From contig CAZGPG010000016.1 of the NCBI GenBank assembly GCA_964527735.1, forward strand, positions 20,187 through 84,186: a stretch of DNA of 64,000 nucleotides, in the 5' to 3' direction. The stretch is from JBEBVQ01 sp964527735. GTDB taxonomy: Bacteria; Bacteroidota; Bacteroidia; Chitinophagales; Chitinophagaceae. A model generated the notes under the pieces. That model did not search any database and was not told the DNA's origin. It worked only from the letters and a program-made list of their open reading frames with translations. Shown here piece after piece: positions 8,577-17,535 of this stretch. The stretch's first letter is position 1. Each line of letters starts with the position of its first letter. Position numbers and translations under genes: made by a program.

Positions 8577-8584
8577 TATCTTTG
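8577..8584 (+). promoter_or_regulatory. -7 box upstream of the TPR gene
   Basis: TATCTTTG matches TAnnTTTG exactly and ends 19 nt before the TTG start at 8604. It supports that unusual start, because no in-frame ATG lies nearby. Confidence 0.55.
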
Positions 8585-8603
8585 CAGGGAAACCGGATTT
8601 TTC

Positions 8604-9452
8604 TTGCGTAAAGTACATTATCTTACACTTGCCGTCTCTATCGGATGCATTGCTTTATTATATGTGTGGGGGAAAACCATTCCTCCGGCTAAAAAGGATT
8701 TAAATCCTGATATATCCGGGGGAATGGTTTCTGCACATCTGCATACATCTCTCTCTATCGATTCTTTGTTACAGGCAGCACGAAAAACGGTTCCCGTTCA
8801 TGCGCTGGAACAAATTGATGCAGTCGAAAATGAAATAGCTTCCGGCGCCGATTCACTCGCTATGGCGCCGGGTATCACCCGTCTCGCACGCATATGGCAG
8901 GAGCATAAACAATTCCCTGTTGCCGCACATTATTATGCAAAAGCTGCAAAGTTGGAAAAATCCGAAAAAAGTCTCAACTTTGCAGGCCAATTTTTTCTGC
9001 AGTTGGTACAACACACCCATTCACATGATATGCAGGTGTGGGTAGCGCAACAGGCAATAGATTGCTTCCGGCAGTCGCTGTTGATTAACCCGGATAACGA
9101 CACTACCAAATTGGCATTGGCGGCAGGATATATTGAAGGGACCGGTGAAACGATGGAAGGTGTACAGGTGCTATTGGGTATTACCCGTGAAGTGCCTGAG
9201 CATATACCCGCCAACCTGATGCTCGGCAGGCTTGCAGTTCAGTCCGGCCAGTATGACAAAGCCATTGAACGCTTTGAAACAGTATTATCACAGGAAGCCG
9301 GTAACACTGAGGCATTGTACTTTATGGCAGAAGCGTACAAAGGAAAAGGGAATAAAGAAAAAGCGATCGAGCTTTTTGAAGCATGTAAAAAATTAGTGAA
9401 TAAACCTGAATTTACCAGGGAAATAGATCAATATATAAATTCATTCAAATAA
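8604..9452 (+). CDS. Membrane-anchored tetratricopeptide-repeat protein
   Basis: A 282-residue protein that starts at TTG. The N-terminus has a basic pair and a hydrophobic segment at about residues 5-21, so it is probably anchored in the inner membrane with the rest in the periplasm. From about residue 85 it consists of TPR helices, with classic repeats near the C-terminus (SGQYDKAIERFETVL and KGNKEKAIELFEACKK). TPR arrays mediate protein contacts, but the partner is unknown. The gene sits between HU and the COX24 mini-protein/RNase E/G genes, an order I recognise as recurrent in Chitinophagaceae from memory. Function is otherwise unassigned. Confidence 0.85.
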   Translation: MRKVHYLTLAVSIGCIALLYVWGKTIPPAKKDLNPDISGGMVSAHLHTSLSIDSLLQAARKTVPVHALEQIDAVENEIASGADSLAMAPGITRLARIWQEHKQFPVAAHYYAKAAKLEKSEKSLNFAGQFFLQLVQHTHSHDMQVWVAQQAIDCFRQSLLINPDNDTTKLALAAGYIEGTGETMEGVQVLLGITREVPEHIPANLMLGRLAVQSGQYDKAIERFETVLSQEAGNTEALYFMAEAYKGKGNKEKAIELFEACKKLVNKPEFTREIDQYINSFK

Positions 9453-9470
9453 CAATCAAATTACCGTATT

Positions 9471-9566
9471 ATGCCTTGTGGTAAAAAAAGAAAACGTCAT
9501 AAAATCGCTACACACAAACGTAAAAAGCGCCTGAGAAAGAACCGTCATAAGAAGAAAAACAAATAG
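9471..9566 (+). CDS. AURKAIP1/COX24-domain mini-protein (bS22/mS38-like)
   Basis: A 31-residue, extremely basic protein, MPCGKKRKRHKIATHKRKKR followed by LRKNRHKKKNK, with 20 Lys, Arg or His residues. This composition and the K-x-x-HKRKKRLRK core are those of the AURKAIP1/COX24 domain. Homologues are mitochondrial ribosomal protein mS38 and the small actinobacterial ribosomal protein bS22, so binding to the small ribosomal subunit is the likely role. It lies 18 nt after the TPR gene and is probably co-transcribed with it. It is too short for most gene finders, but the fit to the family is strong. Confidence 0.85.
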   Translation: MPCGKKRKRHKIATHKRKKRLRKNRHKKKNK

Positions 9567-9637
9567 CCGGAATACCGCTGTATATCATCAGCTTCCCGGT
9601 TCTTCTTCTTATTTATTATTTACGCCGGCATTTTCCT

Positions 9638-9680
9638 TACACCTTTTGCAATTACAGGCTTCTTGCCGGCAAGAGGTGTA
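9638..9680 (+). promoter_or_regulatory. Structured leader upstream of the RNase E/G gene
   Basis: Seven-base arms TACACCT (9638-9644) and AGGTGTA (9674-9680) enclose a perfect palindrome CTTGCCGGCAAG (9662-9673). More GC-rich pairing is possible down to 9735. The RNA would be highly structured just before the RNase E/G start at 9749. Leader-based self-control is known for E. coli rne, but it is only a possibility here. Confidence 0.35.
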
Positions 9681-9748
9681 GGGTTTTGTTGTTGGGCGGC
9701 CGGATTGCCGGATGGGATATATCCGGGACCGGATAAAAGACGGTAACA

Positions 9749-11305
9749 ATGAACAAAGAACTGATTATCAATACTTCCGTTGAAGGGGTGGAAATTGCCC
9801 TCCTGGAAGATAAAAAGCTCGTAGAATTACATTATGAGCATGGGCAGAGCGAATTTGCCGTAGGCGATCTTTATTTAGGAAAGGTAAGAAAATTAATGCC
9901 GGGGCTGAATGCGGCTTTTGTGGATGTAGGCTTTGAAAAAGATGCTTTTCTGCATTATACAGATCTCAGCCCTTATTGTAAGTCCCTGCTTAAATTCACC
10001 AAACAATCTGCCGCCGGAAATCCATCATGGGGAGAAGATTTTGGCCGGTTTCCCAATGAGCCGGATATTCTGAAAAATGGCAAAATCACCGAAATACTCA
10101 GCCAGAAGCCAGAAGTACTCGTACAAATACTCAAAGAGCCGATCTCATCCAAAGGACCGCGTCTGAGCTGCGAAATATCCCTGCCTGGCCGCTTCCTTGT
10201 GCTGACGCCCTTCAACGATATTATCGCTATATCCCGGAAAATACACTCCGCAGACGAACGTAAACGACTGCAGCGGATCGTGGAGAGCATTAAGCCAAAG
10301 AATTTCGGCGTGATCGTACGGACAGCCGCCGAAGGCAAAAACACTGCGGAACTGCATTCCGACATACTAAACCTTGCCGAAATGTGGCAGGGCGTGCAGC
10401 AAAATCTGAAAGGAGCTAAAGCTCCCAGAATCATCATGAGCGAACAGGATAAAACAACATCTATCCTGCGCGATCTCCTTAGCGAAAGTTTTCAGCGTAT
10501 TGTGATAAACGATAAAAAGCTGATGACCGAAACCCGCGAATATATCAGCCGTATTGCCCCGGAAAAAGAAGAAATCGTATCTCTGCACAGCAGCAGCCAG
10601 CCTATATTCGACCAGTTCGGCATCACCAAGCAGGTGAAAGCTTCTTTCGGGAAAACCGTAAATCTCAACAGTGGCTCTTACCTGATTATCGAACATACTG
10701 AAGCGCTGCACGTCATTGATGTAAACAGCGGCACCCGGAGTGCGGATGCCGGACAGGAGCAAAATGCGCTGGCAACAAATCTGGAAGCCGCACAGGAAAT
10801 ATGCCGGCAGATGCGTCTGCGTGATCTGGGTGGTATCATTATCATTGACTTCATTGATATGAAGCTTCCGGAAAACAAACGCAAGTTGCTGGATGCAATG
10901 GAAGGTTACATGCAGCATGACCGTGCCCGCCATACGATCCTGCCGGTTTCCAAATTCGGACTGATGCAGATCACCCGTCAAAGGTTGCGCCCCGAGCTGA
11001 ATATATCAACTGCAGAAGTCTGCCCTACATGTAAAGGCACCGGCAAGATCGGCCCTTCAATACTCCTGGCCGATGATATCGAAAAAGATCTGAAATATCT
11101 TGTCAACCAGGGGCACCGTGCACTGTCCCTGCAGGTACATCCCATACTGGAAGCATACCTGACCAAAGGACTGTGGTTTAATTCTCTCCGTGCAAAATGG
11201 AGCAATAAATACAAGGTAAAGCTGAAGATCATTTCCGATAACAATGCGCCGATCACACAGTATCATTTTTATGATCAGAAGACGGAAGATCTGATAAAAT
11301 TATAA
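9749..11305 (+). CDS. rng: Ribonuclease E/G family protein
   Basis: A 518-residue endoribonuclease of the RNase G type: an S1-like domain in the first 110 residues (GDLYLGKVRKLMPGLNAAFVD), a central RNase H-like/5'-sensor region, and a catalytic DNase I-like region with HVIDVNSGTRS and IIIIDFIDM that supply the two metal-binding Asp residues. CPTCKGTGK is the zinc-link that joins dimers. The length matches RNase G rather than RNase E, and there is no long disordered degradosome-scaffolding tail. Expected roles are rRNA maturation and mRNA decay in the cytoplasm. Family assignment is secure; the rng symbol is chosen by length. Confidence 0.93.
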   Translation: MNKELIINTSVEGVEIALLEDKKLVELHYEHGQSEFAVGDLYLGKVRKLMPGLNAAFVDVGFEKDAFLHYTDLSPYCKSLLKFTKQSAAGNPSWGEDFGRFPNEPDILKNGKITEILSQKPEVLVQILKEPISSKGPRLSCEISLPGRFLVLTPFNDIIAISRKIHSADERKRLQRIVESIKPKNFGVIVRTAAEGKNTAELHSDILNLAEMWQGVQQNLKGAKAPRIIMSEQDKTTSILRDLLSESFQRIVINDKKLMTETREYISRIAPEKEEIVSLHSSSQPIFDQFGITKQVKASFGKTVNLNSGSYLIIEHTEALHVIDVNSGTRSADAGQEQNALATNLEAAQEICRQMRLRDLGGIIIIDFIDMKLPENKRKLLDAMEGYMQHDRARHTILPVSKFGLMQITRQRLRPELNISTAEVCPTCKGTGKIGPSILLADDIEKDLKYLVNQGHRALSLQVHPILEAYLTKGLWFNSLRAKWSNKYKVKLKIISDNNAPITQYHFYDQKTEDLIKL

Positions 11306-11361
11306 AGCGGTGTTACCGGAATGAAGGGTTTTACGGGGCAGTCTTATTACCTTTATCACCT

Positions 11362-11805
11362 ATGATACAGCTTGATCTTAGCGGGATTACGCTGCCTTTA
11401 AAGAAAGAGCAGGGTAAGGTTACGGTATATGATCCGTTCCGTAAAAGATGGATTGCATTGATGCCTGAAGAACAGGTACGTCAATACCTGGTGCGCTATA
11501 TGACAGATGCCCTGCAATACCCTGCAGGGATGATCGCCATAGAAAAACAGATCATTGTGGGCAACCGTTACAAACGATTTGACCTCGTGGTGTATGACCG
11601 TAGCCATATACCCTGGATGCTTGTTGAATGCAAAGCGCCGGAAGTATCAATTTCGGAAAAAACGTTACACCAGTTACTCAATTATCATCGTGCCATACCT
11701 TGCCGTTACTGGCTGCTCAGCAACGGGCACCAGCATTATTGTGCCGACGCATCCAACCGGGAGCAGATCACCTGGCTCACCCGGTTACCTGCCTATGATC
11801 TGTGA
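11362..11805 (+). CDS. HsdR N-terminal-domain nuclease-like protein
   Basis: A 147-residue protein that matches the stand-alone HsdR N-terminal (HSDR_N_2) domain of type I restriction enzymes. A PD-(D/E)xK-like core is visible: RFDLVVYDRSHIPWMLVECK supplies the metal-binding Asp and the E-x-K pair near residues 73-91. No helicase, HsdM or HsdS gene is nearby, so this is not a complete restriction system. Stand-alone copies are common in Bacteroidota, and their target is not established. Its 3' end overlaps the convergent S41 protease gene by 21 nt. Confidence 0.85.
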   Translation: MIQLDLSGITLPLKKEQGKVTVYDPFRKRWIALMPEEQVRQYLVRYMTDALQYPAGMIAIEKQIIVGNRYKRFDLVVYDRSHIPWMLVECKAPEVSISEKTLHQLLNYHRAIPCRYWLLSNGHQHYCADASNREQITWLTRLPAYDL

Positions 11806-13434
11806 ATAGGCTTCTTCATCCCGGAGCAGCTCCAGTGCTTTCCGCACCACATTATCTACCTGTGTGCTGATCTTGTAATAGCCTTTATTGCGAAAAAGAA
11901 TGCGGGCCATCTGGGCTTTGACCTGTACTTCAAAATAGTGGGCATTAGCCGGCCTGGATAATATCCGGGTTGCCGCAGCCTTGTCGAATACAGGCAGCAT
12001 ACCCAAATAATTTTTTACCAGCACATGCGTCTTGTCGAAGTTCCGGTCAAAATCTTCTACGGTCTTATAATCAGCCCATACAGATTGATGAGTTGCATAA
12101 TAATCCCACAATACATTTCTAAGCTCGTCGCTGAAGATCATGCTGAGCAGACCGGACGCAAGGCGTGCTGTATCATATGGCACATACACATCCGGGGTGA
12201 TGCCGCCGCCGCCATATACAACCCTGCGGCCGTTCGTATAATATTTTACAGTATCCGCCGCCGCCAGTGTATCGCCGCCGCTACGCACATTTTCTGTAAT
12301 CCTTCTGACATAATCATCATGATATGCTTCCCGTCCTTGTGCAAAGGGGCGCTGGATGCTCCGTCCGGAAGGAGCATAATATCTGGCCGTGGTAAGCCTC
12401 AGTGCGGAGCCGTCATCGAGGTTGTATTGCTCTTGCACCAGCCCTTTCCCGAATGTACGTCGCCCCACTACAATACCCCGGTCCCAGTCCTGTACAGCGC
12501 CGGCAATGATCTCGCTGGCAGAAGCCGAATTCTCATCTACGAGCACAATCAACCGGCCGGCTTCAAATAAGCCCGGGTCACCTGCATGATATGATTCCCT
12601 TCTGGTTTTGCGCCCTTCTGTATATACGATCAGGTTCTTACCGGTCAGAAACTGGTCAGAAATTTTTACGGCAGGTTCCAGGTAGCCGCCCGGGTTTTGC
12701 CTCAGATCAAGAATGAGCTGAGTCATGCCGGCAGCATTCAGCTCCTGAAGCCCTTTCATAAACTCATTAAAGGTAGTAGCGCTAAACCGGTTGATGCGTA
12801 TATAACCTGTAGCAGTATCAAGCATCAGGCTGGCATCCACACTATATAAAGGTATTACATCCCGTGTCACTGTAACGTCCCTGTACTGCCCGTTAAGGGC
12901 ATCCTTCACCTGTATCCGCACATCAGTATGCTGTTTGCCGCGGAGCAATGCAATAATCCCTTCCGAGGTAATGCTATTGCCGGCAATAAGGCTGTCTTCT
13001 ACTTTAATGAATTTGTCGCCGACTTCAATTCCCGCTTTCTGTGCCGGGCCGCTTTCTACTATAGAAGTTACCTGTATCGTATCACGGATAATATAAAATT
13101 CCACACCGATACCAAAGAAGCTCCCCTCCAGATCTTCATTCACACCCTGAAGCTCTTCAGCCGGAATATAGATGGTATGCGGATCCAGATGACTGATAAT
13201 ACCAGTAACGGCATCCCGGTACAGCAGGTTCGTATTGAGCGTGTCTACGTAACGTTCCGTAATGAGATCAATGATCTGTTCCAGGCGGTCGTTACGCATA
13301 ATAATCGCCTGGATATCGCGCTTATGGCGCAAAGTATCGCGCAGCCTGAAGCCAAGCGACATACCCAATATCATAATCAGGGAAAACAGCAGAGGTGTCC
13401 AGACACGCAACCGGCCGGATCTTTTTTCTTCCAT
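11785..13434 (-). CDS. S41-family C-terminal processing peptidase
   Basis: A 549-residue Prc/CtpA-type serine protease. One membrane segment at about residues 13-29 anchors it, with the body in the periplasm. A PDZ domain occupies about residues 95-180 (motif ESGPAQKAGIEVGD), followed by the S41 domain. The catalytic dyad is recognised as Ser305 in ENSASASE and Lys330 in TFGKG, the same 25-residue spacing as in E. coli Prc. Residues after about 430 form an extra C-terminal region. Such enzymes trim or degrade envelope proteins from unstructured C-termini. The start is supported by a -7 box 17 nt upstream. Confidence 0.93.
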   Translation of the reverse strand: MEEKRSGRLRVWTPLLFSLIMILGMSLGFRLRDTLRHKRDIQAIIMRNDRLEQIIDLITERYVDTLNTNLLYRDAVTGIISHLDPHTIYIPAEELQGVNEDLEGSFFGIGVEFYIIRDTIQVTSIVESGPAQKAGIEVGDKFIKVEDSLIAGNSITSEGIIALLRGKQHTDVRIQVKDALNGQYRDVTVTRDVIPLYSVDASLMLDTATGYIRINRFSATTFNEFMKGLQELNAAGMTQLILDLRQNPGGYLEPAVKISDQFLTGKNLIVYTEGRKTRRESYHAGDPGLFEAGRLIVLVDENSASASEIIAGAVQDWDRGIVVGRRTFGKGLVQEQYNLDDGSALRLTTARYYAPSGRSIQRPFAQGREAYHDDYVRRITENVRSGGDTLAAADTVKYYTNGRRVVYGGGGITPDVYVPYDTARLASGLLSMIFSDELRNVLWDYYATHQSVWADYKTVEDFDRNFDKTHVLVKNYLGMLPVFDKAAATRILSRPANAHYFEVQVKAQMARILFRNKGYYKISTQVDNVVRKALELLRDEEAYSQIIGR

Positions 13435-13451
13435 TCTGGTAAAGCTGAATG

Positions 13452-13459
13452 CAAAGTTA
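13452..13459 (-). promoter_or_regulatory. -7 box upstream of the S41 protease
   Basis: On the minus strand this reads TAACTTTG, a full TAnnTTTG match, 17 nt before the ATG at 13434. The expected leader is about 11 nt. Confidence 0.5.
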
Positions 13460-13575
13460 ATGGCAAATAATGATGTTCCCTCGTTTTAAATTGAATGTTG
13501 CACATACAATATTAAAAGCTGGTCTCACACTCCCCGCATTCCTTTATCCGTTAATTTTACGGTTAAAAATTGCCC

Positions 13576-14427
13576 ATGTCATCATTGCTCTTAGCAGAAA
13601 GCGGATCAACAAAAACCGACTGGTGCCTTATCCGTAAGGGGAAGGAACCGGTCCATTTCAGGACTACGGGCATCAATCCGTATCTGCAGTCTGAAGAAGA
13701 CATCCATACCCTCCTGGCAACAGAGGTAAGCAGGGATTCCGCACTGTACGCACCTGATCATATCAGCTTTTACGGCGCCGGAACCGGCAGTGAGCATACA
13801 CAACAGCAGATCGGGAATATACTCCGCGGTTTTTTCAGGACGGACAACGTAGAAGTGCAGAGCGATATAATGGCCGCCGCCCGCTCCTTATGCGGTATAC
13901 AGGAAGGCGTTGTCTGTATACTCGGGACGGGTAGCAACTCCTGCTATTATAACGGCGCTACCATCAGCCGGCAGCTGGCTTCGCTGGGTTATATCGCAGG
14001 TGATGAGGGCAGCGGTAATCATATGGGTAAGCGGATACTTCAATACTACGCTTACCAGACCTTTGATGAAGACCTCCGGATGGCTTTTGAGCAAATTGCC
14101 GGGGATACGCTGCCGCATATCCTGCATAAGCTCTATAAAGAACCCTTTCCCAACCGTTACCTGGCCGGTTTCGTTCCGCTGCTGATCCAAAACCGCGGGC
14201 ACTATATGGTTGAAAATATCATTGAGGATTGTCTGAATGATTTTTTTATGCACCATATCCTGAAATACCGGGAAAGCTGGAAGCATCCTGTTTATTTCAC
14301 AGGATCTGTTTCCTGGGAATTCCGGGATGTGATTGCCGGATTATGCTGCCAGTACGAACTGGAAGCAGGCGGCTTCAGCAAAAGCCCGCTGGAAGGACTG
14401 ATCCGGTATCATATGCAATTGCTTTAA
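13576..14427 (+). CDS. N-acetylglucosamine-kinase-like BadF/BcrA ATPase
   Basis: A 283-residue ASKHA-fold kinase. The phosphate-1 motif is LAESGSTKTDW near residues 6-16, the second phosphate loop is GTGSNSCYY near 118, and GDEGSGNHMGKR near 142 is typical of the BadF/BadG/BcrA/BcrD and GlcNAc-kinase family. The likely reaction is ATP-dependent phosphorylation of an amino sugar, perhaps released during peptidoglycan recycling; substrate choice is inferred from the family. A TTG at 13570 is in frame, but ATG 13576 puts the glycine-rich loop at the usual distance from the N-terminus. Confidence 0.86.
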   Translation: MSSLLLAESGSTKTDWCLIRKGKEPVHFRTTGINPYLQSEEDIHTLLATEVSRDSALYAPDHISFYGAGTGSEHTQQQIGNILRGFFRTDNVEVQSDIMAAARSLCGIQEGVVCILGTGSNSCYYNGATISRQLASLGYIAGDEGSGNHMGKRILQYYAYQTFDEDLRMAFEQIAGDTLPHILHKLYKEPFPNRYLAGFVPLLIQNRGHYMVENIIEDCLNDFFMHHILKYRESWKHPVYFTGSVSWEFRDVIAGLCCQYELEAGGFSKSPLEGLIRYHMQLL

Positions 14428-14444
14428 CACCCCCCGAAATGATA

Positions 14445-14467
14445 AGGCGAATGCAATTCGCCTCTAC
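14445..14467. repeat. Palindromic repeat of the GGCGAAT...ATTCGCC family
   Basis: Arms AGGCGAAT and ATTCGCCT enclose GCA, followed by CTAC. It is one of several intergenic copies of this design in the window; the others are at 32035, 32084 (a variant) and 38006. Confidence 0.6.
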
Positions 14468-14499
14468 TAACATTCATCCCTCAATCCTCACCCCTGATT

Positions 14500-14543
14500 A
14501 AAAAGAGAAAAGCCCGGGAAAATTCCCGGGCTTTTCTCTTTTT
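14500..14543. terminator. Bidirectional terminator
   Basis: A near-perfect hairpin with two 21-nt arms (AAAAAGAGAAAAGCCCGGGAA and its complement) around AA. It has A-run and T-run flanks on both sides. It lies between the convergent kinase and OmpA genes and would terminate both. Confidence 0.85.
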
Positions 14544-14565
14544 AACGATTAGTCTTATAACATGA

Positions 14566-16302
14566 TTAACGTTGGTTGCTCAACTGCGGATGGGGCGGAG
14601 CTACTGTGCTCGGACCATCTTCACCCGCCTGAGCGGCACGATACATTACAGAGTTGGGATCACCTGGCTGTCCGTACTGGAAGATAAAGCGATTGCGGTC
14701 AACACCATGATTATCGCTCATATACTCCTGGATAGCGTTTACACGATCCCAGCTGCGTTGTTGCTGTACCTTGCTTGCATTACCCTGACCGATCAGTACG
14801 ATCTTACAAGTCGGGTTAGCCTGCATTTGAGCTGCCAGCGTAGCAAGCTGTGTTTTCATGGCAGCAGTAATGCTACGGCTGCTTCCGGAGAATGTAATAT
14901 TACCTGCAGAGATATTGCTGCACGGAGCGGCAACAGCGTCACAGTTACAGGGACATTCGCCAACACCATCTGCGTCTACCGGCTGACATTCAGTCGGCGT
15001 GATCAGTTGTTTATCCAGATAGTCAGGTACACCGTCACCATCAGTATCCAGCGGGCAACCGTGGCTGTCAACAGCTACACCTTCCGGAGTTCCGGGACAT
15101 TTGTCAAACTGGTCTGCGATACCGTCACCGTCTGCATCAGACAGGATCGGCTCAGGCAGCTTCATATGACGCGGAGCGCTCAATTCACCATACACATGAT
15201 CCAGCGGATTCAGCCAGTACAGCGGCTCAACATTTCTCTTGCTGCCAATATTGAAGTTAAGACCCAGAGAAGTATAGTGGATCATATCTTTTCCGACAGT
15301 CACAACGGGAGAACCACCAACCTGTTCTGCCCAGCGTTGTCCGTCCACCAGATCTTCGCCGCCTGCAAAGGCTGTGATACGATGCTCTATGGACAAATTA
15401 ACGCGCTTGGAGAATTTGATCTGGGTACCTGCGCCAACGCTACCAACCCAGTTAAGCGTCTTTCTATCGTTGAAAATCCTGCGGTTATTGGCCTCGGTTT
15501 CAGCAGCAGTTTCATACGTTTCATCCATACCATCCAACAGATCTTTTATTACGTTCTTGCGATCTTTATAAGAAATCTGTCCGGTATTGGGATCCAGATA
15601 TTGGCTGTACACACTGGCATACAAAGCTTCATATCCGGTAGTATTATCCTGGAGTGCATTTACCCATGTCTGATAAGCATTGGCGCCCACACCTACATAA
15701 CCGTAAAAGGCAACACCTACCTTACCGCGATGGAAACGGATATTGTTCGTTGTAGCGATCAAATCCAGGTTCAATTGGTGCGCTTCAGTTCTGTAGTTAT
15801 AAAATACAGTACTCATGGGCTGATATTGATACCCGTTATTCTCACCATTCCATGCAGGATTGTTTCCATGGTTTGTTGCAGGACGGTAGTTCATCCCCTG
15901 ACCTACTCCATATATGTATTGCAACCTGGTAGAAATTGTGTAACCCCAGGATTTACGCACATGACCATGAAATCCATAACCGCCTTTGGTATTTTCCCAC
16001 AAATACATAGAAGGCACATCGCCATCTACATTATACAGACCCGCGCCTACACCAATTTCCCACATACTCTTGGGCTTTGCCGGGAATGCATATTGGTGGT
16101 TTAAATATTTGCGATGCTGTTCGCGACGATGCTTCGGTACATAGGTAGAGTCCAGCACATCGTAACTTTCACCCCGATAAGTCATATCGCGGTTTGTATA
16201 TTGTGACGCGCCTTCCTGGCCGCTGCTTTCCTGGGCTGATACCGGCGCTGTAAGCATAACAGAGCACAAGCCCGCTAGTAATAGGTACTTCTTGTTGACC
16301 AT
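14566..16302 (-). CDS. OmpA-family outer-membrane protein with thrombospondin-3 repeats
   Basis: A 578-residue secreted protein. The N-terminus MVNKKYLLLAGLCSVM with an Ala-rich cleavage site ending VSAQ is a signal peptide. The first 370 residues are Tyr/Asn/Gly-rich and likely form an outer-membrane barrel. Calcium-binding TSP3-type repeats follow (DADGDGIADQFDKCPGTPEG, then DTDGDGVPDYLD), then a C-terminal OmpA-like peptidoglycan-binding domain. Such proteins tie the outer membrane to the cell wall and are abundant in Bacteroidota. An upstream ATG at 16371 adds 23 residues and overlaps the promoter box at 16349-16356, so 16302 is preferred. Confidence 0.9.
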   Translation of the reverse strand: MVNKKYLLLAGLCSVMLTAPVSAQESSGQEGASQYTNRDMTYRGESYDVLDSTYVPKHRREQHRKYLNHQYAFPAKPKSMWEIGVGAGLYNVDGDVPSMYLWENTKGGYGFHGHVRKSWGYTISTRLQYIYGVGQGMNYRPATNHGNNPAWNGENNGYQYQPMSTVFYNYRTEAHQLNLDLIATTNNIRFHRGKVGVAFYGYVGVGANAYQTWVNALQDNTTGYEALYASVYSQYLDPNTGQISYKDRKNVIKDLLDGMDETYETAAETEANNRRIFNDRKTLNWVGSVGAGTQIKFSKRVNLSIEHRITAFAGGEDLVDGQRWAEQVGGSPVVTVGKDMIHYTSLGLNFNIGSKRNVEPLYWLNPLDHVYGELSAPRHMKLPEPILSDADGDGIADQFDKCPGTPEGVAVDSHGCPLDTDGDGVPDYLDKQLITPTECQPVDADGVGECPCNCDAVAAPCSNISAGNITFSGSSRSITAAMKTQLATLAAQMQANPTCKIVLIGQGNASKVQQQRSWDRVNAIQEYMSDNHGVDRNRFIFQYGQPGDPNSVMYRAAQAGEDGPSTVAPPHPQLSNQR

Positions 16303-16348
16303 GACAGATTGTTTATGTAAAAAGACTTTTTGGTTAAAAATGATATGA

Positions 16349-16356
16349 CAAAGATA
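16349..16356 (-). promoter_or_regulatory. -7 box upstream of the OmpA-family gene
   Basis: The minus strand reads TATCTTTG, an exact TAnnTTTG match, 46 nt before the ATG at 16302. It predicts a 40-nt leader, rather long for this window. Confidence 0.55.
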
Positions 16357-16517
16357 GAGCAGGGTTTTCAAAAAACAAAAAAACGACTATTTTTTATTTC
16401 ATCAATGCCTGACTCTCTATGTAACAACGATTGTGCCAAAAAAAAAAAATTATTGATTGAATTAATAAAATCTTCCCCCGACTTTTGTAATCTTGAGTCC
16501 GGACATTCGTCATATTA

Positions 16518-17480
16518 ATGAAAAGCATAAACAGTGTAATTGGTAATGAACTGGACGCATTCGAACGGAAATTTGCGGCTAACGTAAAGGGTAGCAATTC
16601 TTTACTTGACCGTATCATGCGTTTTATCATCCGCCGGAAAGGTAAGCAGATGAGGCCTATGTTCGTATTGCTTTCGGCCAAAATAGCAGGGGGTATCACA
16701 GAAGGTACCTACCGCGCGGCATCTCTTATTGAGCTGCTCCATACTGCCACCCTGGTACATGATGATGTGGTAGATAATGCTATGGTTCGTAGAAATTTTT
16801 TCTCAATAAACGCATTGTGGAAAAATAAGATTGCTGTGCTCGTAGGTGATTATCTGCTGGCCAAAGGCCTCCTGTTGTCTGTTGATCATGAAGATTATAA
16901 GATATTGCAGATCACTTCCCGCGCTGTAAAAGAGATCAGCGAAGGTGAATTGTTACAAATGGAAAAAGCCAGGAAACTGGATATCAGTGAAGATGTATAT
17001 TTCGAGATCATCAAAGCAAAAACAGCCTCGCTCCTTTCAGCCGCCTGTGCTGCAGGCGCTTATTCATCCGCCGGCGACAACACCGAAACAGAACGCTTCA
17101 GGCTCTTCGGAGAAAAAGTTGGCATCGCCTTTCAGATAAAAGATGATCTCTTTGATTATGGTGCAGATAAAATAGGTAAGCCGACAGGCATTGATATTAA
17201 AGAGAAAAAAATGACCCTGCCGCTTATATATACCCTGCAGCATGCAGACCGGGAGACGCGGAGAAAGATTATCTACATCATTAAAAACAACAGCACAGAC
17301 CGGCGGAAGGTAGCAGAAGTTATTAATACGGTACAACAATCCGGAGGTATCGGATATGCTACCCGGAAAATGAAAGAATATCAGCAGGAAGCCATACAGA
17401 TATTGCACCATTATCCGGACACGCCTGCCCGCCAGGCCATGGAGGAACTGGTAAACTATGTTATAGAACGGGAGTACTGA
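16518..17480 (+). CDS. Polyprenyl diphosphate synthase
   Basis: A 320-residue trans-prenyltransferase that elongates allylic diphosphates with isopentenyl diphosphate to make long isoprenoid chains, in this group probably the menaquinone side chain. Both Asp-rich Mg-binding motifs are present: DDVVD at residues 82-86 and DDLFD near residue 209. KGKQMRPMFVLL carries the conserved Lys and Arg that hold the substrate diphosphate. After the first motif the sequence is MVRRNFFS rather than the usual RRGxP. Chain length cannot be read reliably. The gene starts 55 nt before uvrA ends its leader and may share transcription with it. Confidence 0.92.
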   Translation: MKSINSVIGNELDAFERKFAANVKGSNSLLDRIMRFIIRRKGKQMRPMFVLLSAKIAGGITEGTYRAASLIELLHTATLVHDDVVDNAMVRRNFFSINALWKNKIAVLVGDYLLAKGLLLSVDHEDYKILQITSRAVKEISEGELLQMEKARKLDISEDVYFEIIKAKTASLLSAACAAGAYSSAGDNTETERFRLFGEKVGIAFQIKDDLFDYGADKIGKPTGIDIKEKKMTLPLIYTLQHADRETRRKIIYIIKNNSTDRRKVAEVINTVQQSGGIGYATRKMKEYQQEAIQILHHYPDTPARQAMEELVNYVIEREY

Positions 17481-17535
17481 TTGTCCTGCGCATGCATCCG
17501 GCAGGTTCTTATTAACTTGCAGGGATTTTATACGT

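Noticed and set aside
11362..11805. Type I restriction-modification system
   Set aside because: Only the HsdR N-terminal-domain protein is present; no helicase, methyltransferase or specificity subunit occurs in the window.
14572..16104. 510-codon plus-strand frame opposite the OmpA-family gene
   Set aside because: OmpA/TSP3 features on the minus strand are decisive; the plus frame is compositional shadow.
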